A DNA stretch of 64,000 bases from Henricia sp. BOLD:AAB3569 (taxonomy: Eukaryota; Echinodermata; Asteroidea; Spinulosida; Echinasteridae): positions 2,365,001 through 2,429,000 of the forward strand of contig JBBELK010000480.1 of the NCBI GenBank assembly GCA_037783545.1. Direction: 5' to 3'. The notes beneath the pieces are model-generated. The model did not search any database. It worked only from the letters and a program-made list of their open reading frames with translations, and was not told the DNA's origin. Below, one piece after another: positions 1 through 10,169 of the stretch; position 1 is the stretch's first letter, and the number at the start of each line of letters is the position of its first letter. The position numbers were made by a program, and so were the translations under genes.

Positions 1-178
1 TTACTCACAATAAGTTAGGGTTATTATTTTTCAAATGAGTTTTCACCTATTTCTGTGACAAGGTGTGTCTGTCATGCAGATACAATTGTCTAATCATAAT
101 ACAAAATCATTCCAACGGAATGCATAGCATACCCTCAATAAAATATCTGCGTACATCCCTAACTTATTGTGAGTAGTG
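1..178. mobile_element. Miniature element with inverted ends (empty-site copy)
   Basis: Ends ACTCACAATAAGTTAGGG and CCCTAACTTATTGTGAGTAG are inverted repeats. The interior is homologous, inverted, to 54110-54174 plus 54434-54500, and lacks the SINE found there. Confidence 0.7.
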
Positions 179-481
179 TACGTCTTTGAAACCATAGCTC
201 AGGGTATAGGTAACAGTAGTACATATCATCAATGCTTTGAATAATCGGTGCATTGTGAGTGGTCGAGAGTTGGTCATGTGGGTGGGTATTAACGGCTGCA
301 CACAGTGTGAGCAAAACAGATAATTAGCTTTAATCCCAACCCTGCAAGTGAAGTCTACTCGTAAAATACTTTAATCCGATTAATGCTGCTTGTTAAGATT
401 TGCCTGTTGCATGGATGTAGACGGATTAGGCAATGAGCAAAGATTAATCATGGGATTGTCATGAGATTAGCCAGTATTTGG
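179..481. other. No recognisable feature
   Basis: AT-rich sequence; I see no coding potential, RNA gene or clear repeat here. Confidence 0.5.
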
Positions 482-731
482 GTGGATTCACACCGAGCTT
501 TTTTTTGCGCGTAATTTTGACGTGTTTCGCTTTCAGAAAAAGCTGTGGCTGGAATTTGGCGGGAATTTGGAGTAAAACAAAATGTACTCAAAATCACAGA
601 ACAACTTGGGCGGAAAGTGTTTTTTTGTGATTTTGTTCTATTTTGTTTCAGTCCAGGTTCCCTCCATATCGCTTTTTCTCAAAGCGATGTATGTCAAAAT
701 TGCGCGCTAAAAGGCTCGGTGGAATCCACCC
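482..731. mobile_element. Family B foldback element, copy 1
   Basis: Ends GTGGATTCACACCGAGC and GCTCGGTGGAATCCACC. The arms share TCGCTTT-AGAAAAAGC and pair with each other through most of the element. The same element recurs at 34279, 35097, 38312, 44709, 47626 and 58123. Confidence 0.85.
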
Positions 732-792
732 TTAAAGGCATTTAATACATAGTAACTTTATACAGCAATAAACAATTGCCCTACTTAATATA

Positions 793-1226
793 TGGGTCTT
801 TCTTTCCACAGTAAAGGAGGCATTTTGGCAACACAGACCATATTTTCCAAAAAATGCCTTTGTCTAGTCTCAGAATAAAAGAAATAAGTTTCAGTTGTTC
901 TGTAAAGATAACGTAGGCCCAAAAAAGGTTACAAATAGTGTGACAACATGCCTTTCTAAAAACCCTGTGTACAAATTTCCAATATATGCTAATACCTAAA
1001 ATGTAACGAGTGTCCGTCCCGGTTTTGAGCGTAAATTGGAAATTTGTACACAGGGTTTTTAGAAAGGCATGTTGTCACACTATTTGTAACCCTTTTTGGG
1101 CCTACGGTAAGTTATCTCTTTAGAACAACTGAAACTTATTTCTTTTATTTTGAGACCAGGCAAGGGTATTTCCTCGAAAATATGGTCTGTGTTGCAAAAA
1201 TGCCCCCTTTACTGTGGAAAAACCCA
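793..1226. mobile_element. Family A foldback element, copy 1
   Basis: Long inverted arms beginning TTCCACAGTAAAGG and containing CAACACAGACCATATTTTC. The two arms are near-complements for about 200 bp each. Target duplication TA is plausible. Confidence 0.85.
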
Positions 1227-1397
1227 TTTACAAGTGTGTTTTAGTGCAGTATCATAAATTTGTCAGTCAACTTCACAAATGTTTTAGGCTCAAATTCTTT
1301 CTTCAAAAATTAGCTATTATATTTGTAGTGATAATTCTATAATCGCCTTTTATACCCAGACTTTGATCAGAACCTACTACATGTACAAAAAAAATAA

Positions 1398-1934
1398 ATG
1401 TCCTACTTTGATCTTGATTAACTTTATAATTTTTCAACGGATTTAAACCAAAATTTCACATCATGTAAACAAGACCTGACAAATTCCCTTGAGTGAGTTT
1501 CATCAGTTTTGTCCAAGAGGTTGAGATTTAAATGCCGTACGAAAAACAAAAAATCTAAATTTGAGAATTTGCCACTTTTAACTTGGCATCCGCCTTTGCT
1601 AAGGAAATTGTCTGTCTCGAGTCCCTTTGCACCTCTTGATGAATTGCGCGAAATGATCAAGATGGTTTGCGTAATATTAGGAGTGATCCTGCCTTTCCTC
1701 AGAAGCTTTCGGCTCGGCACACATTCCACCACCGTCTCCAGCGACGTATTGACATTGAAGTCGAAAGTAGCGAATTCTGAAATTGACCTTTTTTTTGTAT
1801 GGCGTTTAAATCTCAACCTTTTGGACAATACTGATGAAAGTCGCTTAATAAAATGTCAGGCCTCATTTACATGTGAGTTTTTGGCTCAAATCCGTTGAAA
1901 AATGACAGTTATTTAAGATTAAAAGTAGGACATG
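1398..1934. mobile_element. Foldback element with about 200-bp arms
   Basis: Ends ATGTCCTACTTTGATCT and its complement near 1930. Both strands carry the same shadow reading frame because the arms are near-palindromic, which rules out a gene here. The centre (1600-1740) is unpaired. Confidence 0.75.
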
Positions 1935-2449
1935 TTTTTTTTTTTACTAAATGTTACAATTGCTTCAAGAGTTTAGTTTCACGTTTAGAGTCGTAAAGTT
2001 TCACCATATATAGAATTTCCGACATTGTGACATTTTTTCTTAACGTGTTAATTTCGCTACTTCTCTTAACATGTTAATTTCGCTACTTGCACGGAATCGC
2101 CATATTGGCAAAACAGCGAGGCTATACTTGCGTGAATTGAATAATGACTCCCTCGTGTTGTTACCATGTCAGTCGCTGTGACGTTGACTTTTGTCCATTG
2201 TAAAATATGTTTGCACGGAAAGCTTCATTTTGAACACAACTGTGCCAGTGGCGTATAAGCATCCGAACTTTCCCTTCAAAATTATCTATGTGAATTAGAC
2301 CATTTTTATTCCAAGAAATCTGAACTTAAATGCGGCAAATTACTATGATACGTCACAGCCCTGACCCAACAGTATTTTGTAGCTCTAGTGCTGTATTGGT
2401 AAAAATACCGTAAATGCAGTGCATATTATAATGTGCAAGTAGTTGTTGC

Positions 2450-2588
2450 CATACACCGTATCGAATAGCTGCCATCTTGTAGGGCAGTTTCTTTGTTCCG
2501 CGAGGACATGCTTGGTTGCCCATTTTGTGCATTTTGACCAATTAAACAACAGAAGTTGTCCTACAAGATGGCAGCTATTCGATATGGT
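2450..2588. mobile_element. Palindromic miniature element N, copy 1
   Basis: Ends CGTATCGAATAGCTGCCATC and its complement. A second copy is at 48468-48625. Confidence 0.75.
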
Positions 2589-2589
2589 C

Positions 2590-3134
2590 TATTCTTGGGT
2601 TTCACTTTCTTGACAACCGGTTGTTATCTGCCATTACTGTGTCCATACTATGGCACGGCAAAGCGAAAATATTTCAACACTGATAATTTAATGTTGACGC
2701 ATATTTTCGCAAATGTTGATAGTCTGTTTGAAACTGGCATACCGTGCTTTTTAAGTTTTAAAAAAAAGTTTTTCTGGGTTGATGGCAAAATTATCGGTGT
2801 TGAATTATTTCCGATTTGGCGTGCCATTACTGTGTCCATACTATGGCACGCCAAAGCAAAAATAATTCAACACTTATAATTCTGCCGTCGACCCTAAAAA
2901 AACAAGTCTCAATATTTTTAAAAACTTGCCAACAAAAGCACGGTATGCCAGTTTCAAACAGTCTATCAACATTTAAAAGTCATGCCAACTTTGTTTTTTC
3001 TTGCGCAACATTTGCGAAAATATGCCTCAACATTAAATTATCAGTGTTGAATTATTTCTGCTTTGGCGTGCCATAGTATGGACACAGACTTGCGGATAGC
3101 AACCGGTTGTCAAGAAAGTGAAACCCAAGAACAA
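2590..3134. mobile_element. Foldback element O
   Basis: Ends TTGGGTTTCACTTTCTTGAC and its complement at 3110-3130, with further inverted or direct copies of TGTCCATACTATGGCACG inside. It abuts element N. Confidence 0.75.
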
Positions 3135-3204
3135 ACAGTTTTCAAGATTTGACTGAGCACACTTTAAAGAAAATGTTACTAAAACAGTACATTGCATGGT
3201 AGTG

Positions 3205-3572
3205 TATGTGGGTCTTTCCACAGTAAAGGGGGCATTTTGGCAACACAGACCATTATTTTAAAGGAAATATCTTTGTCTGGTCTCAAAATAAAAGAAATAA
3301 GTTTAAGTTGTTCTGAAGAGATAACTTAGGCCCCAAAAGGGACACTTGCGTTACATTTTAGGCCGTCCTGGTTACGAGTGTATATTGGAAATTTGTACAC
3401 AGGGTTTTTAGAAAGGCATGTTGTCACACTATTTGTGACCCTTTTGGGGCCTAAGTTATATCTTCAGAACAACTGAAACTTATTTCTTTTATTTTGAGAC
3501 CAGATAAAGGTTATTTCTTTAAAATATGGTCTGTGTTGCCAAAATTCCCCCTTTACTGTGGAAAGACTCGCA
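3205..3572. mobile_element. Family A foldback element, copy 2
   Basis: Same arms as at 793-1226, near-complete, with TGTATGTGGGTC at the left and GCATGCGTGTAT at the right, fitting insertion at TA. Confidence 0.85.
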
Positions 3573-4892
3573 TGCGTGTATATGACCTGACATTTTCATT
3601 CTTGTTACAGTATAGAAAACAAGTTCGGTGTGGTTAATTGTAGTAAGACATGTATTTGTTTACATTCTTTAAACGAATTACTTTATAGGTAAGACTTAAT
3701 TACTTTATCTTATGCAAGGATAGAGGTACACTTTTACCAAAATTTAAATCTTCCCTGTCGACATTGTCAAAAAAACAATATTTATGCAATTCAATTTTAT
3801 AAGATTTTTGTCCCCTTTAGTGTGTGTGTGCAGAGCACCAATATTTTGGGTCATTCCTTCTGTGTTGGGTGCTGGCAGTTTATTCCATTAGCGTTTAGCT
3901 TGTATTTAATAAGTCACAGAAAGAATATTATTACTAAAACGAAACCGTCAAAAGATGTTACTGTATTTGTATTTTTGTTTTGTACATTATCCTGGACCTA
4001 CATGTATTTCGTATTGGGAAATCACTTTATTCGGTGAACAATAGTTAATCTACCACCCCACCCCCCAAAAAAACTATTTTTAGTGTTATCGCGCGTGTCA
4101 TATTCAACCCTGCGCATCAAAGCTTCTTTCTTTTTTCAAAGCACTTAGACTCTTGTCAAGCTGCTGTTGACGGCAGTCGCAAGGCTAGAACTTCACGAAG
4201 ACATCAACTTTGCCCACAATTCCCCTGGATTTTCGGCAGTAAATACTGTTGGCTTCATATCAACTTGACTTTATTGCTTGGAATCCACTTTTTAAAAAAA
4301 ATAAATAAATAAAAGAAGCATCACCGCATCATTTTGGGAGACCTCAACTTATACATTTGGGGGGTGGTTGATGCCAAATGATCGAGAGAGGAGCAGTGCC
4401 TTTTTAAACATCAAGTAATTGCTAATGAAGATTATTTTCAGTTGTACAACTCCATAATGGCCTGTTAACATGTGTGTCAAACGTCATCCAGTGCGATTTT
4501 CAATTACGCTGTTCACACATGGGTGGTGTATCAAACAAGTTTACTGGATGTGCATGTGATTTCACAAAGGGTCAATCTTCTTATCTTGGGACATTGGTAT
4601 GGGAATTAGGACGCATTGAACTCGTCTTAACATTTGTGAAATTGATCCCAGGTCTGACAAATTGCTTTGTCAAGACACGCGTTTACATAAGATAATCCCT
4701 TCGTTGAATGAAGCAATTTTTCTCCATATTTATTGGTGCTTATACCGGTAAACTTGTTTACTTTCAAATGAATGAAGTTGGGAACATCAGTTTTAAGCTG
4801 GGACACCTTTTGGTACATGGGATGCAGACGCACAACATTATTTAAGTAGAGCATCTGCCTAGTGAGTCGGAGGTCTCTGGTTAGAATCCCAA
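3573..4892. other. Intergenic, mostly unassigned
   Basis: No gene seen. 4240-4305 is homologous, inverted, to 33710-33775. 4570-4625 matches 39243-39293. 4843-4890 has a tRNA-like end (TAGAGCATCTGCC and a degraded TTAGAATCCC), probably a SINE remnant. Confidence 0.5.
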
Positions 4893-5396
4893 TAGGGTGC
4901 TTTCACAGCGGTTCAAAGGGTCGCTATTGCTTGTCTTCCAGAACAAGAGAGAATAGAGCCACATGGCTCTATTGTTCTCTCCAGTTCTGGAAGACGAGCA
5001 ATTGATCACGTTCACAGGCGCCATCTTCGTAGGAAAAAATGCTACTGCGTATTAAACGCCATAAAGTACGCGCACGCACACGCTGGAACATGTTCTAAAC
5101 ACGCGCGCGTGTTGCTCGAAATTTGTTCGCAATACGGCGCAACCAATGTGCATCACAAAAAAATACGCTCAAAATCATGATGCAGGTGGCAATTTGTAGG
5201 AAGTGACGTCATTTGAACGTGATAAATAGACAGCCGAAGTGTGACGACATGGTAATTGGCTCTAAACTATCATTGCAAAAGCACGGGGACACGGTTGAGT
5301 GATTTTTAGTTGAGAGCCAATTGCCTAGGCAACTAACAAAAGATGACGTATTCACTTTCGCAGTCTATAGTGACCCCCTGTGAAAGCGCTCTATAA
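4893..5396. mobile_element. Miniature element P with an internal hairpin
   Basis: Ends AGGGTGCTTTCACAG and CTGTGAAAGCGCTCT are imperfect inverted repeats. Near its left end, TTGTCTTCCAGAAC and GTTCTGGAAGACGAGC form an inner hairpin (4936-5003). Confidence 0.7.
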
Positions 5397-5699
5397 GGCA
5401 CATGATTTTTCTCTTATGTGCCAAAACTGAATGAAACTACAAAAGCAGTAACTCGGCATTTTTCCAATTTTTTCTTTAATCTGCAGGGGATGACCGTTAT
5501 GTACACGTTGCTATATTCATACATCCTAAAACTGTACACAAAAAAAACAGTAATACACAGTAACTCGGACTACCAATATTACAAAGCCTTTCGTGTGAAG
5601 AGAACATAAGTTTCCACCCTGAGAATATTAAAAGAATTAACTTGAACATGAAGACGACTAATACACTACTTCAGATTGTCGATAAAAGCCTTGAGTAAA

Positions 5700-5992
5700 C
5701 ACATGCGAGTCTTTCCACGGTAAAGGGGGCATTTTGGCAACACAGACCATATTTTCCAGAAAATACCTTTTGTCTGGTCTCAAAATAAAAGAAATAAGTT
5801 TCAGTTGTTCTGAAGAGACGACAACATGCCTTTCTAAAAACCCTGTGTACAAATTTCCACTATACGCTCGGGACAGACACTTGTGTTACATTTTAGGCCG
5901 TCCCGGTTATGAGCCTATAGACAAAGGTATTTCCTCAAAAATATGGTCTGTGTTGCCAAAATGCCCCCTTTACTGTGAAAAGACCCATGTAC
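5700..5992. mobile_element. Family A foldback element, copy 3 (internally deleted)
   Basis: Starts CATGCGAGTCTTTCCACGG and ends ACTGTGAAAAGACCCATG. Shorter than copies 1 and 2 because part of the right arm is missing. Confidence 0.8.
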
Positions 5993-6149
5993 ATTTCATA
6001 TTTGTCATATAAACAGTTGTACATGTATTAGTGCAGAATGCACCTAATTGTTTTTTCTCAACACTAAGAGCATGTTCAAGCAAGAATGAGCATTGTAGAA
6101 CAAACATTTTTTTTTTTTGGTAGTGTACATGTACTTACACCACTGACCT

Positions 6150-6342
6150 ATATAAATGGACTGGATGGGCCACTTCCTGGTTGAAACCACTATCCGCCAT
6201 CTTCCACCATTTTGCATGTGTTATTAAAGTGGAATGCGAGTGATTATATGGACTGGAAATCAGTCTAGGCAAAGCATTGTCTGTAGCAAGATGGCCGACG
6301 CGTTGCTTCAATTCTTGCATATTATCCATCTCCTGTCCATGT
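6150..6342. mobile_element. Palindromic miniature element Q, copy 1
   Basis: Contains AAGTGGAATGCGAGTGAT and GCAGTCTAGGC-like arms shared with 52752-53003, and arms with CGCCATCTTCCACC / AGATGGCCGACGCG. Confidence 0.6.
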
Positions 6343-6454
6343 ATAGAGGTCAGAAAAGTTACCGCACACTGAAAAATCTCTACTCTATAAAATGTTAAAG
6401 ATGACCATGTCTTGTCAACAGACTTGCGCTACTAGTCACTCCAGCATTATTGTA

Positions 6455-6835
6455 CCGAATAGACTTGGGCGACTCTAGCATTTTTGGAGTCTACTCAAAA
6501 AAACATTTTTTTTCACAGAAAAATCACTAAATATACTACAGCATGTTTAAGTGCTTGTGCCCTTTTTGCGATAGCTTGTGAGGCATAGCAACAATATCCA
6601 AGGGGGTGGGGTTAATTGGGCAATCTTGCAACTTTGCATTATTGGCACCGAGCGGCACTAAATATCCATGAAATGATGCTGCCCTGTGCCACACACCTTT
6701 TTTAATAATGTCAAAATTTTGCATAAGTCAAGTGTTTTTGGAATTTGGAATTGCTAGGTAATTTCTAGAATCGACTTCCAAACTGAAATCGATTTTACTC
6801 TACTCCGGCGCGGAATCGCCCAACCCTTGTACCTA
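6455..6835. mobile_element. Probable inverted-repeat element
   Basis: Ends AGACTTGGGCGACTC and GGAATCGCCCAACCCT are imperfect inverted repeats. The interior is not recognised. Confidence 0.4.
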
Positions 6836-7304
6836 TCTGCAGCGACATCTGTTCCAACAGACTGGATGTGAACACACCACTGTAATTCCGAATAATACAA
6901 AACGTTTTACTTGTATCTCTAAACATTCATTTTTTTAGCAGCTTTAGGTTTAAGACATACAGAAATAGGAGTGCTGATTTAAAAAAAAAAAAAACCTTTT
7001 AACATCTGTTGCATTTAAAATGTTAAAAATGTAAAATGCTAGATTTGGAAAGGACTTTTCATTTTTCCTAACCTGCTGTAAACTCGGGCCAGGCCGCACC
7101 AGACAATTGGACTGTTCCCTTAATGCAGTGTGCATCAAACAGTGTCACTTGGTGTCTAGGAACTAAACAGAACGGCAAGAATATCAAGTTTATACTTCAC
7201 ACAAAAACAAATGTGAATTTGATATGACGGCGAAATTTTTGTGCCGGAAATTTGCAGAAAATTGAACTACATGTAGTTTCAACTTACGAAAATGTTTGAC
7301 GTCA

Positions 7305-7690
7305 GATTTATGTAAAGGCCTGTCCACATTGTACTTTTTGGGTAAACTTACCAAGACGATGGGTACTCTTCCCATTTTTAATCCAGTGCGGACGGCCTGG
7401 GAAGTTTTCCCCGAGTCCAGCGGTTAATTTTCCTGGCCAACTGCTGCCCAGGAAAATTGACCGTGGAACTTTTCCCGAGACGATAAATCCAATGCGGACA
7501 CATCGAGTCGGTAAAAGCGCACTGGAAGCGTACGTCCGGGCAGTGAAGGTCATCCCGCTAAGGTACACTGCACATGCTCTCCTCGGTCTCGGTAAATTTT
7601 CCCGTGTCGAAAAAGTCCAAATGCAGACAGCAGTAAAATTTAGCAATTTTTCATTTTACCATCGTTTCGGTAAAACATGCTGAAAAATCA
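7305..7690. mobile_element. Probable repeat rich in GGTAAA and GGAAAATT motifs
   Basis: Several inverted copies of motifs such as GGGAAGTTTTCC, AATTTTCCTGG and CGGTAAAA on both strands, with TGTCCACATT at the left. It looks like a degraded foldback element. Open frames here are shadows. Confidence 0.4.
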
Positions 7691-7799
7691 TTTGCAGTAA
7701 CCCCAGTTTTTATTTTATAAAAACTTTACTGAAAGTGATCAGAACAATGGTAACAAGTACCCCATGAAGTTCTGTCACCCGGGGAAAAAAACAGCAATA

Positions 7800-7991
7800 A
7801 GGGAGTTTCACATTCCGCGGCCATCTTAAAAAAAGTGCCACCATTCGACTTAAAAAGCCAGACAGTCGAGGGGAACAAAATTGCTCAGCCGGCCAATGAG
7901 CACGCTTGAAATGCTATTGACTTGCAATTTTGTTCCCCTGCCTCAACTGGTTTCGCTTTTTTAAGATGGCCGCAGAATGTGAATCTCCCAT
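7800..7991. mobile_element. Palindromic miniature element H1
   Basis: Ends GGGAGTTTCACATTCCGCGG and GCAGAATGTGAATCTCCC. Arms share GCCATCTTAAAAAA and GGGGAACAAAATTG. Confidence 0.8.
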
Positions 7992-8007
7992 TTTAAAGTG
8001 TGCAATG

Positions 8008-8127
8008 TGGGCTGGATCTGAATGAGTGGCTTTGGCTGTGGCTATGCTGTTTCTAAAGAATGTCATTGTCCGCCCATAGCAACAGCCATAGCCACAGCCA
8101 AAGCTACTAATTCGGATCCAGCCGTAC
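8008..8127. mobile_element. Palindromic miniature element H2
   Basis: Arms GGCTGGATCTGAATGAGT / ACTAATTCGGATCCAGCC, with GGCTTTGGCTGTGGCTAT and its complement. About 50-bp arms with a short loop. Confidence 0.8.
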
Positions 8128-8217
8128 TTTGACAGTACATGGGAGTTGGGAGCATTTCTAACAACCAACTGCATCTATGGAGCTTTCAGGAGAATGGTTG
8201 ACTGAAACTTGTCTTTA

Positions 8218-8394
8218 CATGTACCGAGCAACAACAACGAAAACCGCAAATTTTCAGTTTAATCAAAATTAGAATATTTCTTTTGAAATATTCACATAAC
8301 AGCTTCATTATGCATGACTGCACAAAGCTTCTGTGTGCTGAAAATGTCCACTCTCAGATTGACTGAGAGTTTCTTTTGTTGTTCGGTACATATA
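8218..8394. mobile_element. Miniature element H3
   Basis: Ends TGTACCGAGCAACAACAACG and TTTGTTGTTCGGTACA are inverted repeats. Confidence 0.7.
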
Positions 8395-8639
8395 AGGCAT
8401 TATTTCCAGGAAATGATTATAAAATGACACATTGGCCTTTAAATGTGTTCGTGAAAAACTACAGACCCAGTTCAACTGTTTCACAGCTAATTCTAGACAT
8501 ATTACAAGTTTATTTATGATTTAAAACTTAAATAAGATGGTACATTGTAATAATAATGTATACTCAAATTGTGGTACGATCGAGCAAAATCAGTCTGAAG
8601 TCAAAATTGGGGATTTTTACATATAAATTTTAGCGTATT

Positions 8640-8905
8640 TCAGAATCCATATTAGTGAATACACGGCTAAATGTTACAATAGACCGATCCAGTAAGCTCC
8701 GCCCAATTAGCAATTGCCTAGCAGCACGGCACACAAGCGAGGCACGTGTGCATTCGCGTGAACACTTTTGAGCCTGGCTCGCGGCCGCGCCCTGGTCAGC
8801 GCGTACACACGCACACAGAAACTGCATGCTCCCGAAAGCAAAATGTGCACTGTGACAATATCCGGTCGTGTGCATGTGCATACAACCCTACAAATGTACT
8901 TTCAA
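8640..8905. mobile_element. CpG-rich repeat, copy 1
   Basis: Contains ATAGACCGATCCAG, GTAAGCTCCGCCCA and AAACTGCATGCTC. Homologous in inverse orientation to 37080-37380. Confidence 0.7.
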
Positions 8906-9172
8906 AACAAGGATTTGCCGAGTTCCGACTAATTTGGCACGATCGCATGACAAATCTGACCATCTACCACAAAATGGGCTGTAAAAGTTGGCTGTGAGTC
9001 AATTTTTTTTAAACAGTTTCAGAAACAACTTCTAAGCTTTAAAATGATGCTCGTTTCAAGTTTATACGATATTCAGGAGTGAAATATTAAGGTTCACTGA
9101 ATCTGGCCATGTCTGAATATATACAAATGTGAGAAATCTTGGTTTAAAATTTAAGATGTGAATTTCTGACGT

Positions 9173-9756
9173 AATTATTAACACTGTATACTCAGTGCTT
9201 TCCCGAGACACTATGAAAAACTTCATAGTGTGCTCGGGTGGGACTCGAACCCACGACCTTCTGCAAACAAGGCAGATGTCTTAAACGATTCGAACCGGCC
9301 ATTCAACACCGGCTAGCTCGGTGGTCGAGTGGTTAAGACGTCTGCCTTGTTTGCAGGAGGTCAGGCGCGGATCCGGGGGGGTGGGGGGGGGGAGGGGGCG
9401 CTTGGGGGTCAAAACTCCCCGCCCCCTGCTCTTTAAAAAAAAAAAATTAATAAATTAATTGACAAATAAATTTTGGTCCAGATGTTCATCAAGAGAAATC
9501 CAAGGAGGTTATTTTCCCCGATATACAAGTCTTCCCCATCATAAGGTAAGTGCATCACTCAGCAATGTACAAGTGATAGATTGCATACTTTATATATATG
9601 TATATATATATATATATAACAAAATCTGACGGGCCGAAACTCCCCCTGGAAAAATTCCTGGAACCGCCCCTGGAGGTCGTGGGTTCGAGTCCCACCCGAG
9701 TACGCTATGAAGTTTTTTCATAGTGTCTCGGGAAAGTACAGTGTTAATAATTACAT
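9173..9756. mobile_element. Foldback element whose arms hold a tRNA-like sequence, with nested insertion
   Basis: Outer arms GTAATTATTAACACTGTA / TACAGTGTTAATAATTAC. Each arm carries GAGACACTATGAA and a tRNA-like unit with A-box (TAGCTCGGTGGTCGAGTGG) and B-box (GTGGGTTCGAGTCCCACC). The right tRNA-like unit is split by the element at 9363-9673. Confidence 0.75.
9363..9673. mobile_element. Inverted-repeat DNA element nested in a tRNA-like sequence
   Basis: Starts AGGCGCGGATCC and ends GGAACCGCCCCT (imperfect terminal inverted repeats), flanked by a GAGGTC duplication. The interior has a G-run, an A-run and a TA dinucleotide repeat (9591-9618). Confidence 0.65.
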
Positions 9757-9891
9757 TGGGTAAGGGCAAAACAAACCCCAATTAACATTTTGCTTTGAAG
9801 TGCAAAATAAAGTCTGCCAACTTTACGGCCCGTTTGTGGTTGACGGTCAGAACTGTACTTAACTCCAAACATTGTTGTAGCTGAACGTAGC

Positions 9892-10169
9892 TCAGGGCTG
9901 TTCAACGGTGACCACCTCAACCGCCTGAGTCGCCAGCGGGACCGACAATTGCTGCTGCTGTAGTTGAGTTGCTTGTATCTGCCCGCCGGCCGTTACAATA
10001 GACGATGGTACAACGACCTGTTGCATGTGTCCCCCTTGGCAGACGGCCGGAGATTGGGACTGAACAACGGCAACAGTGTGAACGGGAAGCTGTGTATGGA
10101 CTTGGATTTGACCACCGTGCTGCATGCTGTTGACCATGCTCTGATACATGGAGGCGGGGATCACGATGC
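9892..10169 (-). CDS. NRF1: NRF1 coding exon 7 (C-terminus)
   Basis: Acceptor TTTATACCAG. Encodes GIVIPASMYQSMVNSM, a Gln/Val-rich run and the family C-terminus QAVEVVTVEQP, with TGA at 9894-9892. I saw no convincing polyadenylation hexamer on the minus strand in the first few hundred bases downstream. Confidence 0.96.

Noticed and set aside
1424-1898. Similar 130-residue frames on both strands (SKRLRFK)
   Set aside because: Both frames come from the two arms of one foldback element, so the similarity is structural, not a gene pair.
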